Below are positions 32,848 through 41,746 of a stretch of 64,000 bases of DNA, in pieces (the stretch's first letter is position 1; every line of letters starts with the position of its first letter). The notes below the pieces were generated by a model, which was not told the origin of the DNA, searched no databases, and was given only the letters and a program-made list of their open reading frames with translations. The position numbers and the translations under genes were made by a program. This DNA comes from an uncultured Ruminococcus sp. (lineage in GTDB: Bacteria; Bacillota; Clostridia; Oscillospirales; Ruminococcaceae), in contig CADAES010000003.1 of the NCBI GenBank assembly GCA_902786975.1, positions 62,001 to 126,000 of the forward strand. The letters are read 5' to 3'.

Positions 32848-35065
32848 GCTCTCCGGAGAGGTCGACAGTATCATATTCAAAAGCAGCGAAACAGGCTTTT
32901 GCGTGCTTATGCTCAATTCAGGCAGCGACCTTGTAACAGTCGTCGGCGAGCTCGGCGATGTCGAGGAGGGCGAGGAGCTTGACCTCACAGGCGAGTTTAC
33001 TACTCACGCCAAGTACGGAGAGCAGTTCAAGGTCGTTATGTTTGACCGAACTCTGCCCCAGACTACCGAAGCGATCCAGAAATACCTCTCAAGCGGCGCT
33101 ATTGCAGGTATCGGCCCCGTCATCGCAAGACGCCTCGTAAAGGAGTTCGGCGATGCTACCCTCGATGTTATCGAGAACGAACCTGAAAAGCTCACCGTTA
33201 TCGAGGGTATCACCAAGAAAAAAGCTAAGAAAATATCAAACGACTTTCGTTCAACGTTTGCCGTGCGTTCGCTGATGAGCTACCTCAGCAGTATGTCCGT
33301 CCCTGTTTCCTACGGCGTTAAAGCCTGGCAAAGATGGGGCGACCCCGTGCTTGGTATGATAAAAGCCAATCCCTACCTGCTTTGCTCGTTCGGCGTAGAC
33401 CTTCCGTTCACAAAAGCTGATGAGATCGCTGCAAAGCTTGAATTTCCGCCCGAGAATAAAAACAGGATAAAAGCGGGTATCGAGTATGTCCTCGGCCAGA
33501 ACGCCGATTCGGGTCATACCTGCCTGCCTCTGGATAAGCTCAGAAAGCTATGTACCGATTTTCTTAAAATATCCGATGAACAATTCAAAATGGTCCTCGA
33601 CGAGCAGCTCGAGGATCAGATGCTCTATTGCTATTATAAAAACCAGCGCCCGTTCATTATGCTGAAGGATTATTATAAAGCCGAGGACTATATCGCAAGA
33701 CGGCTTTGTATAATGCGCCAGCTTACATACGATAACCGTATCGACTTTTCTGCTCTTATCGATCTGGAAGAGGAGACCAACGGCATAACCTACGAAACTA
33801 TCCAAAGACAAGCTATAAATCTTGCCTTGTCCAAAGGCTTTCTCGTGCTGACCGGCGGCCCCGGAACAGGAAAGACCACTACCCTCAACGCCATAATCTC
33901 GCTGTACCAGCAGCAGTGCCTCAACGTTATGATATGTGCCCCCACAGGCAGAGCAGCAAAGCGTATCTCCGACCTTACGGGCTATGAAGCCAAAACTATA
34001 CACAGACTTCTCGAGGTGCAGTATTCTGTCGGTGACATACCGCATTTCAAGCATTGTGAAGAAGACCCTCTCGACTGTGATGCCCTGATAATCGACGAGA
34101 TGTCTATGGTCGATTCTCTTTTGTTTGAAGCGCTCCTGCGTGCTATAAAGATAAACTGCAAGCTCGTCCTCGTCGGCGACAGCGACCAGCTCCCGTCTGT
34201 CGGCGCAGGAAATGTGCTGAAGGATATTATCGACAGCGGTGCGATGTCCGTCGTAACGCTCAAGGAGATATTCCGCCAGTCGAGAGAATCCGAGATAGTA
34301 ATGAACGCCCACAAGATTGTCAGCGGTCAGCCTATCGACTATACCGTAAAGGATAAGGACTTTTTCTTCTTCCAGCGCCTTGAATTTCAGGGCTTGCAGG
34401 AACTCGTTGTCTCGCTTTGCAAGGACAGGCTTCCCAAAGCCTATAAGCTTTCCCCGATAAGCGATATACAGGTCATCTCCCCGACAAGACAAGGACCTGC
34501 GGGAACAGTCGAGCTGAATAAACTGCTCCAAAAAAAGCTCAATCCGAAAATGTCGGGAAAAAGCGAGATAAAGACTCCGGTATATACCTACCGTGCTGGC
34601 GATAAGGTAATGCAGACTAAAAATGATTATCAAATACAGTGGAGCAAACAGCTTGAAGACGATTCGACCGAAAAGGGAACAGGTATCTTCAACGGCGATA
34701 TCGGTATCATTCAAAGCGTAAACAGTATTCTTAAAACGGCTGTTATAAGCTTCGACGGAAGAATCGCCGTGTATAATCTCCCGATGCTGGACAACCTTGA
34801 GCTTGCCTATGCGGTCACTGTGCATAAAAGCCAGGGTTCGGAATTTGAATATGTAATCCTCACCGTGTTCGGCGGCTACGATAAGCTCTATTACCGTAAC
34901 CTCCTGTATACCGCCGTTACAAGAGCCAAGAAAATGCTTATAATCGTCGGTTCAAACAAGCGTGTTGACTTTATGATATCCAACGACAGGCGTACCCTGC
35001 GCTATACAGCCTTAAAGAACATGCTTCTTGAATACGTCAGGGAGGACGACAATGAAGCTGAGTAG
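32825..35065 (+). CDS. recD2: RecD2-type DNA helicase
   Basis: This 746-residue superfamily 1B 5'-3' helicase of the stand-alone RecD2 type has an N-terminal OB-like part, tandem helix-hairpin-helix units ('IAGIGPVIARRLVKEFG', 'IEGITKKKAKKI'), Walker A 'GGPGTGKTTT' near residue 342, 'PTGRAAKRI', Walker B 'LIIDEMSMVD' near residue 421, 'GDSDQLPSVGAGNVL', and the C-terminal 'AYAVTVHKSQGSEF' and 'LYTAVTRAKK'. RecD2 works in DNA repair without RecBC. It overlaps its neighbours on both sides. Confidence 0.93.
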   Translation: MEKKEYDKLSGEVDSIIFKSSETGFCVLMLNSGSDLVTVVGELGDVEEGEELDLTGEFTTHAKYGEQFKVVMFDRTLPQTTEAIQKYLSSGAIAGIGPVIARRLVKEFGDATLDVIENEPEKLTVIEGITKKKAKKISNDFRSTFAVRSLMSYLSSMSVPVSYGVKAWQRWGDPVLGMIKANPYLLCSFGVDLPFTKADEIAAKLEFPPENKNRIKAGIEYVLGQNADSGHTCLPLDKLRKLCTDFLKISDEQFKMVLDEQLEDQMLYCYYKNQRPFIMLKDYYKAEDYIARRLCIMRQLTYDNRIDFSALIDLEEETNGITYETIQRQAINLALSKGFLVLTGGPGTGKTTTLNAIISLYQQQCLNVMICAPTGRAAKRISDLTGYEAKTIHRLLEVQYSVGDIPHFKHCEEDPLDCDALIIDEMSMVDSLLFEALLRAIKINCKLVLVGDSDQLPSVGAGNVLKDIIDSGAMSVVTLKEIFRQSRESEIVMNAHKIVSGQPIDYTVKDKDFFFFQRLEFQGLQELVVSLCKDRLPKAYKLSPISDIQVISPTRQGPAGTVELNKLLQKKLNPKMSGKSEIKTPVYTYRAGDKVMQTKNDYQIQWSKQLEDDSTEKGTGIFNGDIGIIQSVNSILKTAVISFDGRIAVYNLPMLDNLELAYAVTVHKSQGSEFEYVILTVFGGYDKLYYRNLLYTAVTRAKKMLIIVGSNKRVDFMISNDRRTLRYTALKNMLLEYVREDDNEAE

Positions 35066-35777
35066 AAAAATCAAAGGGTATATTTCCGACTGGTTCCTGC
35101 CCAACCGCTGTCCCGTCTGTGATAAGCTTATCACCTGGGATAAGTTCGTGTGTGCAGACTGCGAAAAAGAGCTTTGCGAAATATCCGATACCCTTTGTCC
35201 TGTCTGTGCAAAGAAGCCTTGTGCCGACCATAGCAAGCTTCGCTTTGACTGCGCTGTTGCACTTTATCCGTTCAGAAATAAAGCCAAGGAAGCTGTCTAT
35301 GCACTTAAATATCACGACGGCGTGAATATCGGCGAGCTTTGCGCACAGGGACTTGCAAACGTCCTCAGAAAGCGTGGCCTCGTACAGCAGATAGATATCA
35401 TTACCTGTGTCCCTATGAGCAGGGACAGACTGAAAAAGCGAAAAAGGAACCACTCGGCAGTTATCGCAAAAGCTCTTGCCGATGAGCTTGATAAACCGTT
35501 TGACGCAAAACTGCTTGTCCATCTGCCCGGCGATGTTCTCCAGCACCGCCTCAAAGCCGGCGAACGTGCGGAAAACGCTTCTAAGGTTTTCAAGGCTGGG
35601 GCACAGCACAGAGATATAAAGGGCTTGACCGTCCTTATCTGCGACGATGTCTATACCACAGGTGCGACCCTGAACAGCTGTTCAGCCTTGCTTCGGACTA
35701 TGGGCGCCGAAAGGATAATTGCCGCCTGCGCAGCAACAACGCTGCGTGATGAAGTCGAAAATAAAGACGAAGCCTGA
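35052..35777 (+). CDS. ComF-family phosphoribosyltransferase-like protein
   Basis: This 241-residue protein has an N-terminal zinc ribbon ('CPVCDK', 'CADCEK', 'CPVCAKKPC'), 'ALKYHDGVNIGELCA', 'PMSRDRLKKRKRNHSA' and the phosphoribosyltransferase loop 'ICDDVYTTGATLN'. ComF helps single-stranded DNA handling in natural transformation, together with ComFA helicase and PriA. In non-competent species it may serve repair. ATG 35052 has GGGAGG upstream and lies inside the end of recD2, so the two are coupled. Confidence 0.88.
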   Translation: MKLSRKIKGYISDWFLPNRCPVCDKLITWDKFVCADCEKELCEISDTLCPVCAKKPCADHSKLRFDCAVALYPFRNKAKEAVYALKYHDGVNIGELCAQGLANVLRKRGLVQQIDIITCVPMSRDRLKKRKRNHSAVIAKALADELDKPFDAKLLVHLPGDVLQHRLKAGERAENASKVFKAGAQHRDIKGLTVLICDDVYTTGATLNSCSALLRTMGAERIIAACAATTLRDEVENKDEA

Positions 35778-35818
35778 CACCGACTGTATTAATAGACCTT
35801 AAAATCTTTGCAAAAGAC

Positions 35819-35847
35819 TTGAAAAAAGAAAACAGTTGTGCTATAAT
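35819..35847 (+). promoter_or_regulatory. Promoter of yloU/fakA operon
   Basis: TTGAAA (35819-35824) and TATAAT (35842-35847) are 17 bases apart, with a leader of about 45 bases to the ATG. Confidence 0.8.
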
Positions 35848-35899
35848 AAAGTGATAAGTAATGCATATTTGCAAATTGTGCGGTAAAAGGAGTGGTATC

Positions 35900-36247
35900 A
35901 TGATAAAATACAAAAATCATCTTGGGACCATCGGTATCTCAACAGCCTATCTCAGACAGCTGATTTCCAATACTGCAGAAAGCTGCTTCGGTGTTGCAGG
36001 ACTTAATGTCTACGGTGCCAAGCAGGGTGTTATCGCAATGCTCAAAAAGGAGAATACCACCAAGGGCGTTATTATCCGTCAGGACGGCGAACAGCTGGTG
36101 GTAGACCTGCATATTACCGTAAATTATGGTATTAATGTTGGCGCTATCGTCGAAAGCATAATACATAAGGTCACTTATGTCCTGCAGGAGCAGGCAGGAG
36201 TGAGCGTAAAGTCTGTAAATGTATTTATCGACGAAATGATCAACTGA
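35900..36247 (+). CDS. Asp23/Gls24-family protein (YloU-like)
   Basis: This 115-residue Asp23/Gls24 domain ('GTIGISTAYLRQLISNTAESCFGVAGL' in parts, 'VDLHITVNYGINVGAIVESI') is the type found upstream of fakA (yloV). Family members sit at the membrane or respond to envelope stress; YloU itself is of unknown role. ATG 35900 has AAAGGAG 6 bases upstream. Confidence 0.88.
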   Translation: MIKYKNHLGTIGISTAYLRQLISNTAESCFGVAGLNVYGAKQGVIAMLKKENTTKGVIIRQDGEQLVVDLHITVNYGINVGAIVESIIHKVTYVLQEQAGVSVKSVNVFIDEMIN

Positions 36248-36266
36248 TGACTGGAGGAATAATTCT

Positions 36267-37898
36267 GTGATCGAAGGAAGTCTTCTGCGTGACGCATTTA
36301 TAAGTGCGGCACACTGTATTGCAAATAATAAAAAATCTGTTGATGAGTTGAACGTTTTTCCTGTGCCTGACGGCGATACGGGAACAAATATGTCCATGAC
36401 CATCGGCAATGCTCTCCCCGAGCTTGAAAAAATGAAGGATACCGTTGATTGCTCTGTTGTTGCAAAAACAATGGCATCTGCGCTTTTAAGAGGCGCAAGA
36501 GGTAACTCGGGCGTTATCCTCTCGCTTATTTTCCGAGGCTTCTCAAAGGGTCTCTCGGGCAAAAAGACTATGAGCGCCGAGGATCTTGTTGTCAGCCTTG
36601 AAAACGGCGTCCAGGGCGCATATAAATCCGTTATGAAGCCGACTGAGGGTACTATCCTTACGGTCGTGAGGGAATCTGCAGAGAAGGCAAGACAGGTCCT
36701 TCGTTCGACCAACGACCCCTGTGTTGTCATGGACGAAGTGTGTGCACAGGCTGCACGTTCTCTTGAGGAAACACCAAAGCTTCTGCCCGCACTTGCAAAA
36801 GCCGGTGTCGTAGATGCAGGCGGAAAGGGTCTGCTCATAATCTTTGAAGCTGTCAGAGATGTGCTCAAGGGCGGCGAGATCGTACCTGCCGCAAGCAGTG
36901 AGAAAAAGAAAATCACAGTCGAAACATTCTCCAGTGCTGTCGGCGAGTTCGACCAGGAGATAACCTTTACATACTGTACCGAAATGCTCATCACCAAGAA
37001 GCCCGACTGTGCCGACCCATCAAAGCTCAGAGCCTATCTTGAAACGATCGGTGACTGCGTAGTTGTTGTCGATGACGATGAGATAATCAAAGTCCATGTC
37101 CATACCAACGACCCCGGCAAGGCTATCCAGAAGGGCCTTGAATTCGGATATATCAACCTGCCTAAGATCGAGAATATGAAGCTCCAGCACGAGGCAAAAC
37201 AGCAGGAGGTCAAGCAGAAATTCGTTCCTGCCAAGCCCGAGAAGCCCTATGGCTTTGTCGCTGTCGCTGCAGGTAACGGCATCGAGGCTATGTTCAGGGA
37301 TATAGGAGTTGACTGTATCGTAAAGGGCGGTCAGACGATGAACCCGTCTACCGAGGATATCCTCGCCGCTATCGAATCCTGTCCCGCCGAGACCGTGTTT
37401 GTGCTTCCGAACAATAAGAATATAATTATGGCTGCCGAGCAGGCTGTTAAGCTTGCCGACAGAAAGGTATGCGTGCTCCAGACAAGAACGATCCCGCAGG
37501 GTATGTCTGCAATGCTCGCATTTGATCCCGATGCCGATTTCAATGCAAACCGCAAGGAAATGACTAATGCACTTGAAAGAGTATCCACAGGCTCTGTCAC
37601 ATTTGCCGCAAGAGACAGCGACTTTGACGGACATTCTATCAAAAAGGGCGAGATACTCTGTATGGAGAACGGAAAGCTCTCCTTTGTTGAGAGAGACCTT
37701 TCAAAGGCTGCCTATAAGCTTACCAAAAAGCTTGTCAAGGGCGATTCCTCGTTTATTACTATCCTCTACGGCGCAGATGTCACCGACGCTGCTGCCGAGG
37801 CTCTTTACAAGCAGGTCAGCGCTAAATTCTCAAACCTCGATGTAAACCTTATCAACGGCGGTCAGCCCGTCTACTACTATTACATCTCGGTAGAATGA
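36267..37898 (+). CDS. fakA: DAK2-domain fatty acid kinase catalytic subunit (FakA/YloV)
   Basis: FakA phosphorylates fatty acids held by FakB proteins, feeding exogenous fatty acids into phospholipids. The 543 residues show the DAK2 (DhaL) nucleotide site 'NVFPVPDGDTGTNMSMT' and 'RGARGNSGVILS', then 'DAGGKGLLIIFEA', a middle domain and the C-terminal DegV-like region ending with 'VYYYYISVE'. The start is GTG 36267 with TGGAGGAAT 7 bases upstream. No fakB is in the window. Confidence 0.9.
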   Translation: MIEGSLLRDAFISAAHCIANNKKSVDELNVFPVPDGDTGTNMSMTIGNALPELEKMKDTVDCSVVAKTMASALLRGARGNSGVILSLIFRGFSKGLSGKKTMSAEDLVVSLENGVQGAYKSVMKPTEGTILTVVRESAEKARQVLRSTNDPCVVMDEVCAQAARSLEETPKLLPALAKAGVVDAGGKGLLIIFEAVRDVLKGGEIVPAASSEKKKITVETFSSAVGEFDQEITFTYCTEMLITKKPDCADPSKLRAYLETIGDCVVVVDDDEIIKVHVHTNDPGKAIQKGLEFGYINLPKIENMKLQHEAKQQEVKQKFVPAKPEKPYGFVAVAAGNGIEAMFRDIGVDCIVKGGQTMNPSTEDILAAIESCPAETVFVLPNNKNIIMAAEQAVKLADRKVCVLQTRTIPQGMSAMLAFDPDADFNANRKEMTNALERVSTGSVTFAARDSDFDGHSIKKGEILCMENGKLSFVERDLSKAAYKLTKKLVKGDSSFITILYGADVTDAAAEALYKQVSAKFSNLDVNLINGGQPVYYYYISVE

Positions 37899-37915
37899 CA
37901 AAAAACATACTAAAT

Positions 37916-37947
37916 AAGAGCTGTACTTTTGCGGTACAGCTCTTTGT
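37916..37947. terminator. Bidirectional terminator between fakA and metA
   Basis: AAGAGCTGTAC (37916-37926) and GTACAGCTCTT (37934-37944) form an 11-bp perfect stem. T-rich sequence follows on the plus strand, and A/T-rich sequence lies on the minus-strand exit side, so it can serve both converging genes. Confidence 0.8.
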
Positions 37948-37948
37948 G

Positions 37949-38875
37949 TTATGTCTTGTATTTTTCAAGCTCTGAAAGGTCATACGGCGTTTTCTGATAA
38001 ACGCAGTAATTCAGCCAGTTCGCATAAGCCAGATTTGCCGAGCACGCCCAGTCGAAATTCGGCGTCTTTGTAACATCGTCGTTAGGGAAGTAGTGCTGAG
38101 GCATATCTATCTTCAGCTTCCTGTCAAGGTCACGGAAATATTCCCTCGCAAGAGTGTCTCTGTCATACTCCCAGTGCCCGAAAATGTAGTAGTTCCTCTC
38201 TGACTTGTCCGCAAGCATGTGCAGCCCCGCCTCACGGGATTCGGTCAGTATCACCAGGTCGTCCACCTTTTCAACGTCTTCACGCCTTACCTCCGTGTGA
38301 CGTGAGTGCGGACAGTGGAACGTGTCACCGAACCCTTTGAGTATCGGGTGCTTGCGCTTTAGGTTCCTGTGCCTGAAATCGCCGAACATCTTTTTGTCAA
38401 GCTGATATTTCTGTATCCCGTAGTGATAGTAAAGCCCCGCCTGTGCTCCCCAGCAAATGTGTATAGTCGAAAAAACATTCGTCTTTGACCATTCAAATAC
38501 CTCGCACAGCTCGTCCCAGTAGTCCACCTGTTCAAAGTCCATAAGCTCAACCGGCGCACCCGTGACGATAAGTCCGTCGTACCTGTTATCTCTGACCTCG
38601 TCAAATCCCTTGTAAAAAGCAAGCATATGCTCCTGTGAGGTGTTCTTTGAAACGTGGTTCATCTGAATAAGGTCAATGTCAACATGAAGCGGGGTGTTGC
38701 TCAAAAGGCGCAGCAGCTGCGTTTCCGTAGATATCTTGTCGGGCATCAGGTTTACGATGGCTATTCTCAGCGCACGGATATCCTGATGCAAAGCCCTCTC
38801 GTTTCCGATAACAAATATATTCTCGTCCTCAAGCGTCTGGAACGCAGGAAGATCGTTAGGTATCTTGATAGGCAT
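37949..38875 (-). CDS. metA: Homoserine O-acetyltransferase (MetA family)
   Basis: MetA activates homoserine for methionine synthesis. The 308 residues start 'MPIKIPNDLPAFQTLEDENIFV' and carry the catalytic Cys in 'ICWGAQAGLYYHYG', the His in 'HSRHTEV' and the Glu in 'FGHWEYDR'. The acyl-donor loop reads 'VTGAPVELMDFE'. The Glu there, instead of the Gly of E. coli MetA, is reported to select acetyl-CoA over succinyl-CoA, so I name it an acetyltransferase. ATG 38875 has GGGAG upstream; GTG 38887 is in frame. No other met gene is next to it. Confidence 0.92.
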   Translation of the reverse strand: MPIKIPNDLPAFQTLEDENIFVIGNERALHQDIRALRIAIVNLMPDKISTETQLLRLLSNTPLHVDIDLIQMNHVSKNTSQEHMLAFYKGFDEVRDNRYDGLIVTGAPVELMDFEQVDYWDELCEVFEWSKTNVFSTIHICWGAQAGLYYHYGIQKYQLDKKMFGDFRHRNLKRKHPILKGFGDTFHCPHSRHTEVRREDVEKVDDLVILTESREAGLHMLADKSERNYYIFGHWEYDRDTLAREYFRDLDRKLKIDMPQHYFPNDDVTKTPNFDWACSANLAYANWLNYCVYQKTPYDLSELEKYKT

Positions 38876-38910
38876 AAGCTCTCCCACCTTTGCTTTGGTT
38901 CTGAATTATT

Positions 38911-38939
38911 ATTATAGCATTTTTTTCATCCGATTGCAA
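38911..38939 (-). promoter_or_regulatory. Promoter of metA
   Basis: On the minus strand TTGCAA (38939-38934) and TATAAT (38916-38911) are 17 bases apart. The leader is short (about 30 bases), with no room for a SAM riboswitch or T-box. Confidence 0.75.
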
Positions 38940-39019
38940 GCCCTGACCCGCTTTTTCTTGATTTTAGCACTGCTTTTGCCGCGTAATTATAAAAATTCTG
39001 CAAAATTCAAAAAAAGATA

Positions 39020-39048
39020 TTGCCATTTGCGAAAAAATAGTTTATAAT
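39020..39048 (+). promoter_or_regulatory. Promoter of glyA
   Basis: TTGCCA (39020-39025) and TATAAT (39043-39048) are 17 bases apart, 47 bases before the ATG. Confidence 0.75.
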
Positions 39049-39094
39049 AGAAAAGGTTTTATTATTGATTTTAACGAAAAAGGAGTTTGTAAAA

Positions 39095-40342
39095 ATGAAA
39101 ATCATGGACACTATAGGATTTGTCGAGAGCTTTGACCCTGAGGTAGGCAAGGCAATGGCTGCTGAGCTTGCAAGACAGAAGAGAAATCTCGAGCTTATCG
39201 CAAGCGAAAACATCGTTTCGCCCGCAGTAATGGCTGCTATGGGCAGCGCACTTACTAACAAGTATGCTGAGGGCTACCCTTCAAAGAGATACTACGGCGG
39301 CTGCGAGTGCGTTGATGTTGTCGAGAATATCGCTATCGAAAGAGCCTGCAAGCTGTTTGACTGCAAGTTTGCAAATGTTCAGCCTCACTCGGGCGCTCAG
39401 GCTAATATGGCTGTTTATTTCGCACTGTGCGATGTCGGCGATACCATTATGGGTATGAGCCTTGATGCCGGCGGACACCTTACACACGGCTCACCTGTAA
39501 ATATGAGCGGCAAGAACTATAATTTCGTTCCCTACGGTCTTACCGACGACGGCTTTATCGACTATGACAACCTCGAAAAGCTTGCAAGGGAAAATAAGCC
39601 TAAGCTCATCGTAGCCGGCGCTTCCGCTTATCCGAGAGTGATCGATTTTGAAAGAATATCCAACGTTGCCAAGGAAGTCGGCGCATATTTCATGGTCGAT
39701 ATGGCACATATCGCCGGACTCGTTGCTTCGGGTATGCACCCGTCTCCGATACCTTATGCTGACGTTGTTACCACAACTACTCATAAGACCCTCAGAGGCC
39801 CAAGAGGCGGTATGATACTTACAAACAGCGAGGAGCTTGCTAAGAAGTTCAACAAGTCTATCTTCCCGGGAACACAGGGCGGTCCGCTTATGCACGTTAT
39901 CGCAGGCAAGGCTGTCTGCCTCGGCGAAGCTCTCAAGCCCGAGTTCAAAGCTTACGGCAAGCAGATAGTTGCTAATGCAAACGCTCTTGCACAGGGACTC
40001 CTTAAAAGAGGCTTCAACCTCGTTTCCGGCGGTACAGATAACCACCTTATGCTCGTAGACCTCCAGCCGTTCAACGTAACAGGCAAGGAGCTTGAAAAGA
40101 AGCTTGACGAGGTATATATCACAGTCAATAAGAATGCTATCCCCAACGACCCTCAGAGCCCGTTCGTAACAAGCGGTGTCCGTATCGGTACTCCTGCCGT
40201 TACTACAAGAGGCCTTGTTGAGGAGGATATGGAGAAGATAGCTGAGTATATCTATCTCACCGCTTCCGATTTTGATAACAGCGCTGATAAGATCAGAGCA
40301 GGTGTCGGCGAGATATGCAAAAAGTATCCTCTGTACGAATAA
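39095..40342 (+). CDS. glyA: Serine hydroxymethyltransferase
   Basis: GlyA converts Ser and THF to Gly and methylene-THF. The 415 residues have '[13 protein letters not shown]', '[17 protein letters not shown]', '[13 protein letters not shown]', '[10 protein letters not shown]' and the PLP-lysine box '[16 protein letters not shown]'. ATG 39095 has AAGGAG 9 bases upstream; the upstream in-frame start has none. It is a single-gene unit with its own promoter and terminator and feeds the same one-carbon pool as FolD. Confidence 0.96.
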   Translation: MKIMDTIGFVESFDPEVGKAMAAELARQKRNLELIASENIVSPAVMAAMGSALTNKYAEGYPSKRYYGGCECVDVVENIAIERACKLFDCKFANVQPHSGAQANMAVYFALCDVGDTIMGMSLDAGGHLTHGSPVNMSGKNYNFVPYGLTDDGFIDYDNLEKLARENKPKLIVAGASAYPRVIDFERISNVAKEVGAYFMVDMAHIAGLVASGMHPSPIPYADVVTTTTHKTLRGPRGGMILTNSEELAKKFNKSIFPGTQGGPLMHVIAGKAVCLGEALKPEFKAYGKQIVANANALAQGLLKRGFNLVSGGTDNHLMLVDLQPFNVTGKELEKKLDEVYITVNKNAIPNDPQSPFVTSGVRIGTPAVTTRGLVEEDMEKIAEYIYLTASDFDNSADKIRAGVGEICKKYPLYE

Positions 40343-40363
40343 ATTAAACCAGATTAATTATTT

Positions 40364-40400
40364 GGACGCCCGGAGCATTTCGGGCGTCCTTTTTATTTTA
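40364..40400 (+). terminator. Terminator of glyA
   Basis: GGACGCCCG (40364-40372) and CGGGCGTCC (40381-40389) form a perfect 9-bp stem followed by TTTTTATTTT. Confidence 0.9.
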
Positions 40401-40423
40401 TTGCGAAAATAAGAGAAATACTG

Positions 40424-40452
40424 TTGACAAAACGATTAAATCGTGTTATTAT
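40424..40452 (+). promoter_or_regulatory. Promoter of the AraC-type regulator with an embedded palindrome
   Basis: TTGACA (40424-40429) and TATTAT (40447-40452) are 17 bases apart. The spacer contains the perfect palindrome ACGATT-A-AATCGT (40432-40444). This is a plausible operator, perhaps for autoregulation. Confidence 0.7.
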
Positions 40453-40497
40453 CATATTACTGCACAGAAAATATTAAACTTTCCATGAGGTGAAATA

Positions 40498-41328
40498 ATG
40501 ACGACCTACTGTTATCCCGTCCATAACGACGGGGGGACGCTGCCTATATATGTCAGCGGTATCGGCGTAAGAGAGATAATAACGCCTGTCAGAAGGAATT
40601 GCGGCTATCCGTTCTTTCAGATTGTTTTCTGCCTAAACGGCAGCGGAAAGCTCGTTACTCCCGAAAAGAAAATGAATATCCATAAGGGCAGCATCGTCTT
40701 TATCCCAGCAAGATTTATCCACGATTTCGTGCCTGCCGATAATGCGTGGCAGCTTTTCACGCTCGACCTCGAGGGCAGCGGACTGCAGCAGCTCCTTGAA
40801 GCTCTGAAATTCTCAAAGCTGAGATGCGAAAAGCTCTCTGACCCTGAGCTGCTCGTTCAGAAGTTGTCGTACATCATGCAGACCGTTCGTGACGACCCCG
40901 GGAAATGTACCTCTGATTGCTCGGCAAAGGCTTATGACCTGCTGATGTATCTGCATTACCTGCTTGATATGACCTCTGAAAATGCCGACAGCCAGAAGCT
41001 TGCCCAGATATCACCCGTAATCAGGTATATTGATATGAATTACAGAAGCGAAATGACTCTTGAACAGCTTTCGGGTCTGATACAGATATCACCTCAGTAT
41101 CTTTGCAGACTTTTCAAGGATTGCTATAAAATGCGCCCCTTTGAATATCTCGCAAGAAAGCGTATACAGCAGGCAAAGCTGATGCTCGTCGAGGACGGCT
41201 ATTCCGTCAACGAGGTCGCCCAGCTTGTCGGATATAATGACTGCAGCTATTTCTGCAGCGTCTTCAAAAAATATGAGAGCATCTCACCGGCGGAGTTCAG
41301 AACGCTCAACTGCGGCGAGGAAAAGTGA
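40498..41328 (+). CDS. AraC-family transcriptional regulator
   Basis: This 276-residue protein has an N-terminal cupin-like sensing domain ('GSGKLVTPEKKMNIHKGSIVFIPARFIHDF' in parts, near residues 50-80) and a C-terminal AraC DNA-binding domain with two helix-turn-helix units ('MTLEQLSGLIQISPQYLCRLFKDCYKMRP' in parts; 'YSVNEVAQLVGYNDCSYFCSVFKKYESISPAEFR' in parts). Such proteins usually answer to sugars. The target is not evident: its neighbours are glyA and tRNA-Leu. GAGGTG lies before ATG. Confidence 0.88.
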   Translation: MTTYCYPVHNDGGTLPIYVSGIGVREIITPVRRNCGYPFFQIVFCLNGSGKLVTPEKKMNIHKGSIVFIPARFIHDFVPADNAWQLFTLDLEGSGLQQLLEALKFSKLRCEKLSDPELLVQKLSYIMQTVRDDPGKCTSDCSAKAYDLLMYLHYLLDMTSENADSQKLAQISPVIRYIDMNYRSEMTLEQLSGLIQISPQYLCRLFKDCYKMRPFEYLARKRIQQAKLMLVEDGYSVNEVAQLVGYNDCSYFCSVFKKYESISPAEFRTLNCGEEK

Positions 41329-41340
41329 ATGCAGCTTTGC

Positions 41341-41369
41341 TTGACATTCTGCCGTAACTGTTGTATAAT
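41341..41369 (+). promoter_or_regulatory. Promoter of tRNA-Leu
   Basis: A perfect TTGACA (41341-41346) and a perfect TATAAT (41364-41369) are 17 bases apart, 14 bases before the tRNA. Confidence 0.85.
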
Positions 41370-41383
41370 AAATAAGTCGGTCA

Positions 41384-41467
41384 GCCGCTGTGGTGGAACA
41401 GGCAGACACAAGGGACTTAAAATCCCTCGGGGTAAAACCCGTACCGGTTCAAGTCCGGTCAGCGGCA
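41384..41467 (+). tRNA. tRNA-Leu (anticodon TAA)
   Basis: This is a complete class II tRNA of 84 nt: acceptor GCCGCTG/CAGCGGC, anticodon arm GGGACTTAAAATCCC with TAA, a long variable arm (CGGGGTAAAACCCG) and T arm GGTTCAAGTCC. The discriminator is A, and CCA is not encoded. Confidence 0.95.
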
Positions 41468-41468
41468 T

Positions 41469-41500
41469 AAAGCGCATCGAGTTTGTCGGTGCGCTTTTTT
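41469..41500 (+). terminator. Terminator of tRNA-Leu
   Basis: AAGCGCA and TGCGCTT arms are followed by six T. It lies directly after the tRNA. Confidence 0.8.
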
Positions 41501-41604
41501 GTGCCCAAAACGCACTTTTGAACATTCGACAGCCGACTTGAAAAAAATGTTTTTTTCATCGCCGCCGTATGTTGTGCAATAAGTCAAAAATCGCTATAAA
41601 AAGG

Positions 41605-41633
41605 TTGACAATACAGGCTTTTTGTAGTATCAT
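41605..41633 (+). promoter_or_regulatory. Promoter of the glycan gene block
   Basis: TTGACA (41605-41610) and TATCAT (41628-41633) are 17 bases apart. Transcription would start near 41641 and cover a leader of about 105 bases. Confidence 0.65.
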
Positions 41634-41640
41634 TATATTG

Positions 41641-41746
41641 TGATGTACTATGTAATCTCGGCGGCCGTGTGCCCTCGGGCAGCATTGAATGTACATACGC
41701 TGATATGACAATAATTGTTTTAGGAATAAATACTTAAGATTGGACT
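41641..41746 (+). promoter_or_regulatory. Leader of the glycan block with inverted repeats
   Basis: ATGTAC (41643-41648) can pair with GTACAT (41691-41696) around a smaller TGCCC/GGGCA pair (41670-41681). No known riboswitch pattern was recognised. The rest of the 41501-41746 gap holds no gene. Confidence 0.35.

Noticed and set aside
38876-39094. SAM riboswitch or T-box before metA, and a glycine riboswitch before glyA
   Set aside because: Both leaders are under 50 bases from promoter to start; no room for the conserved cores.
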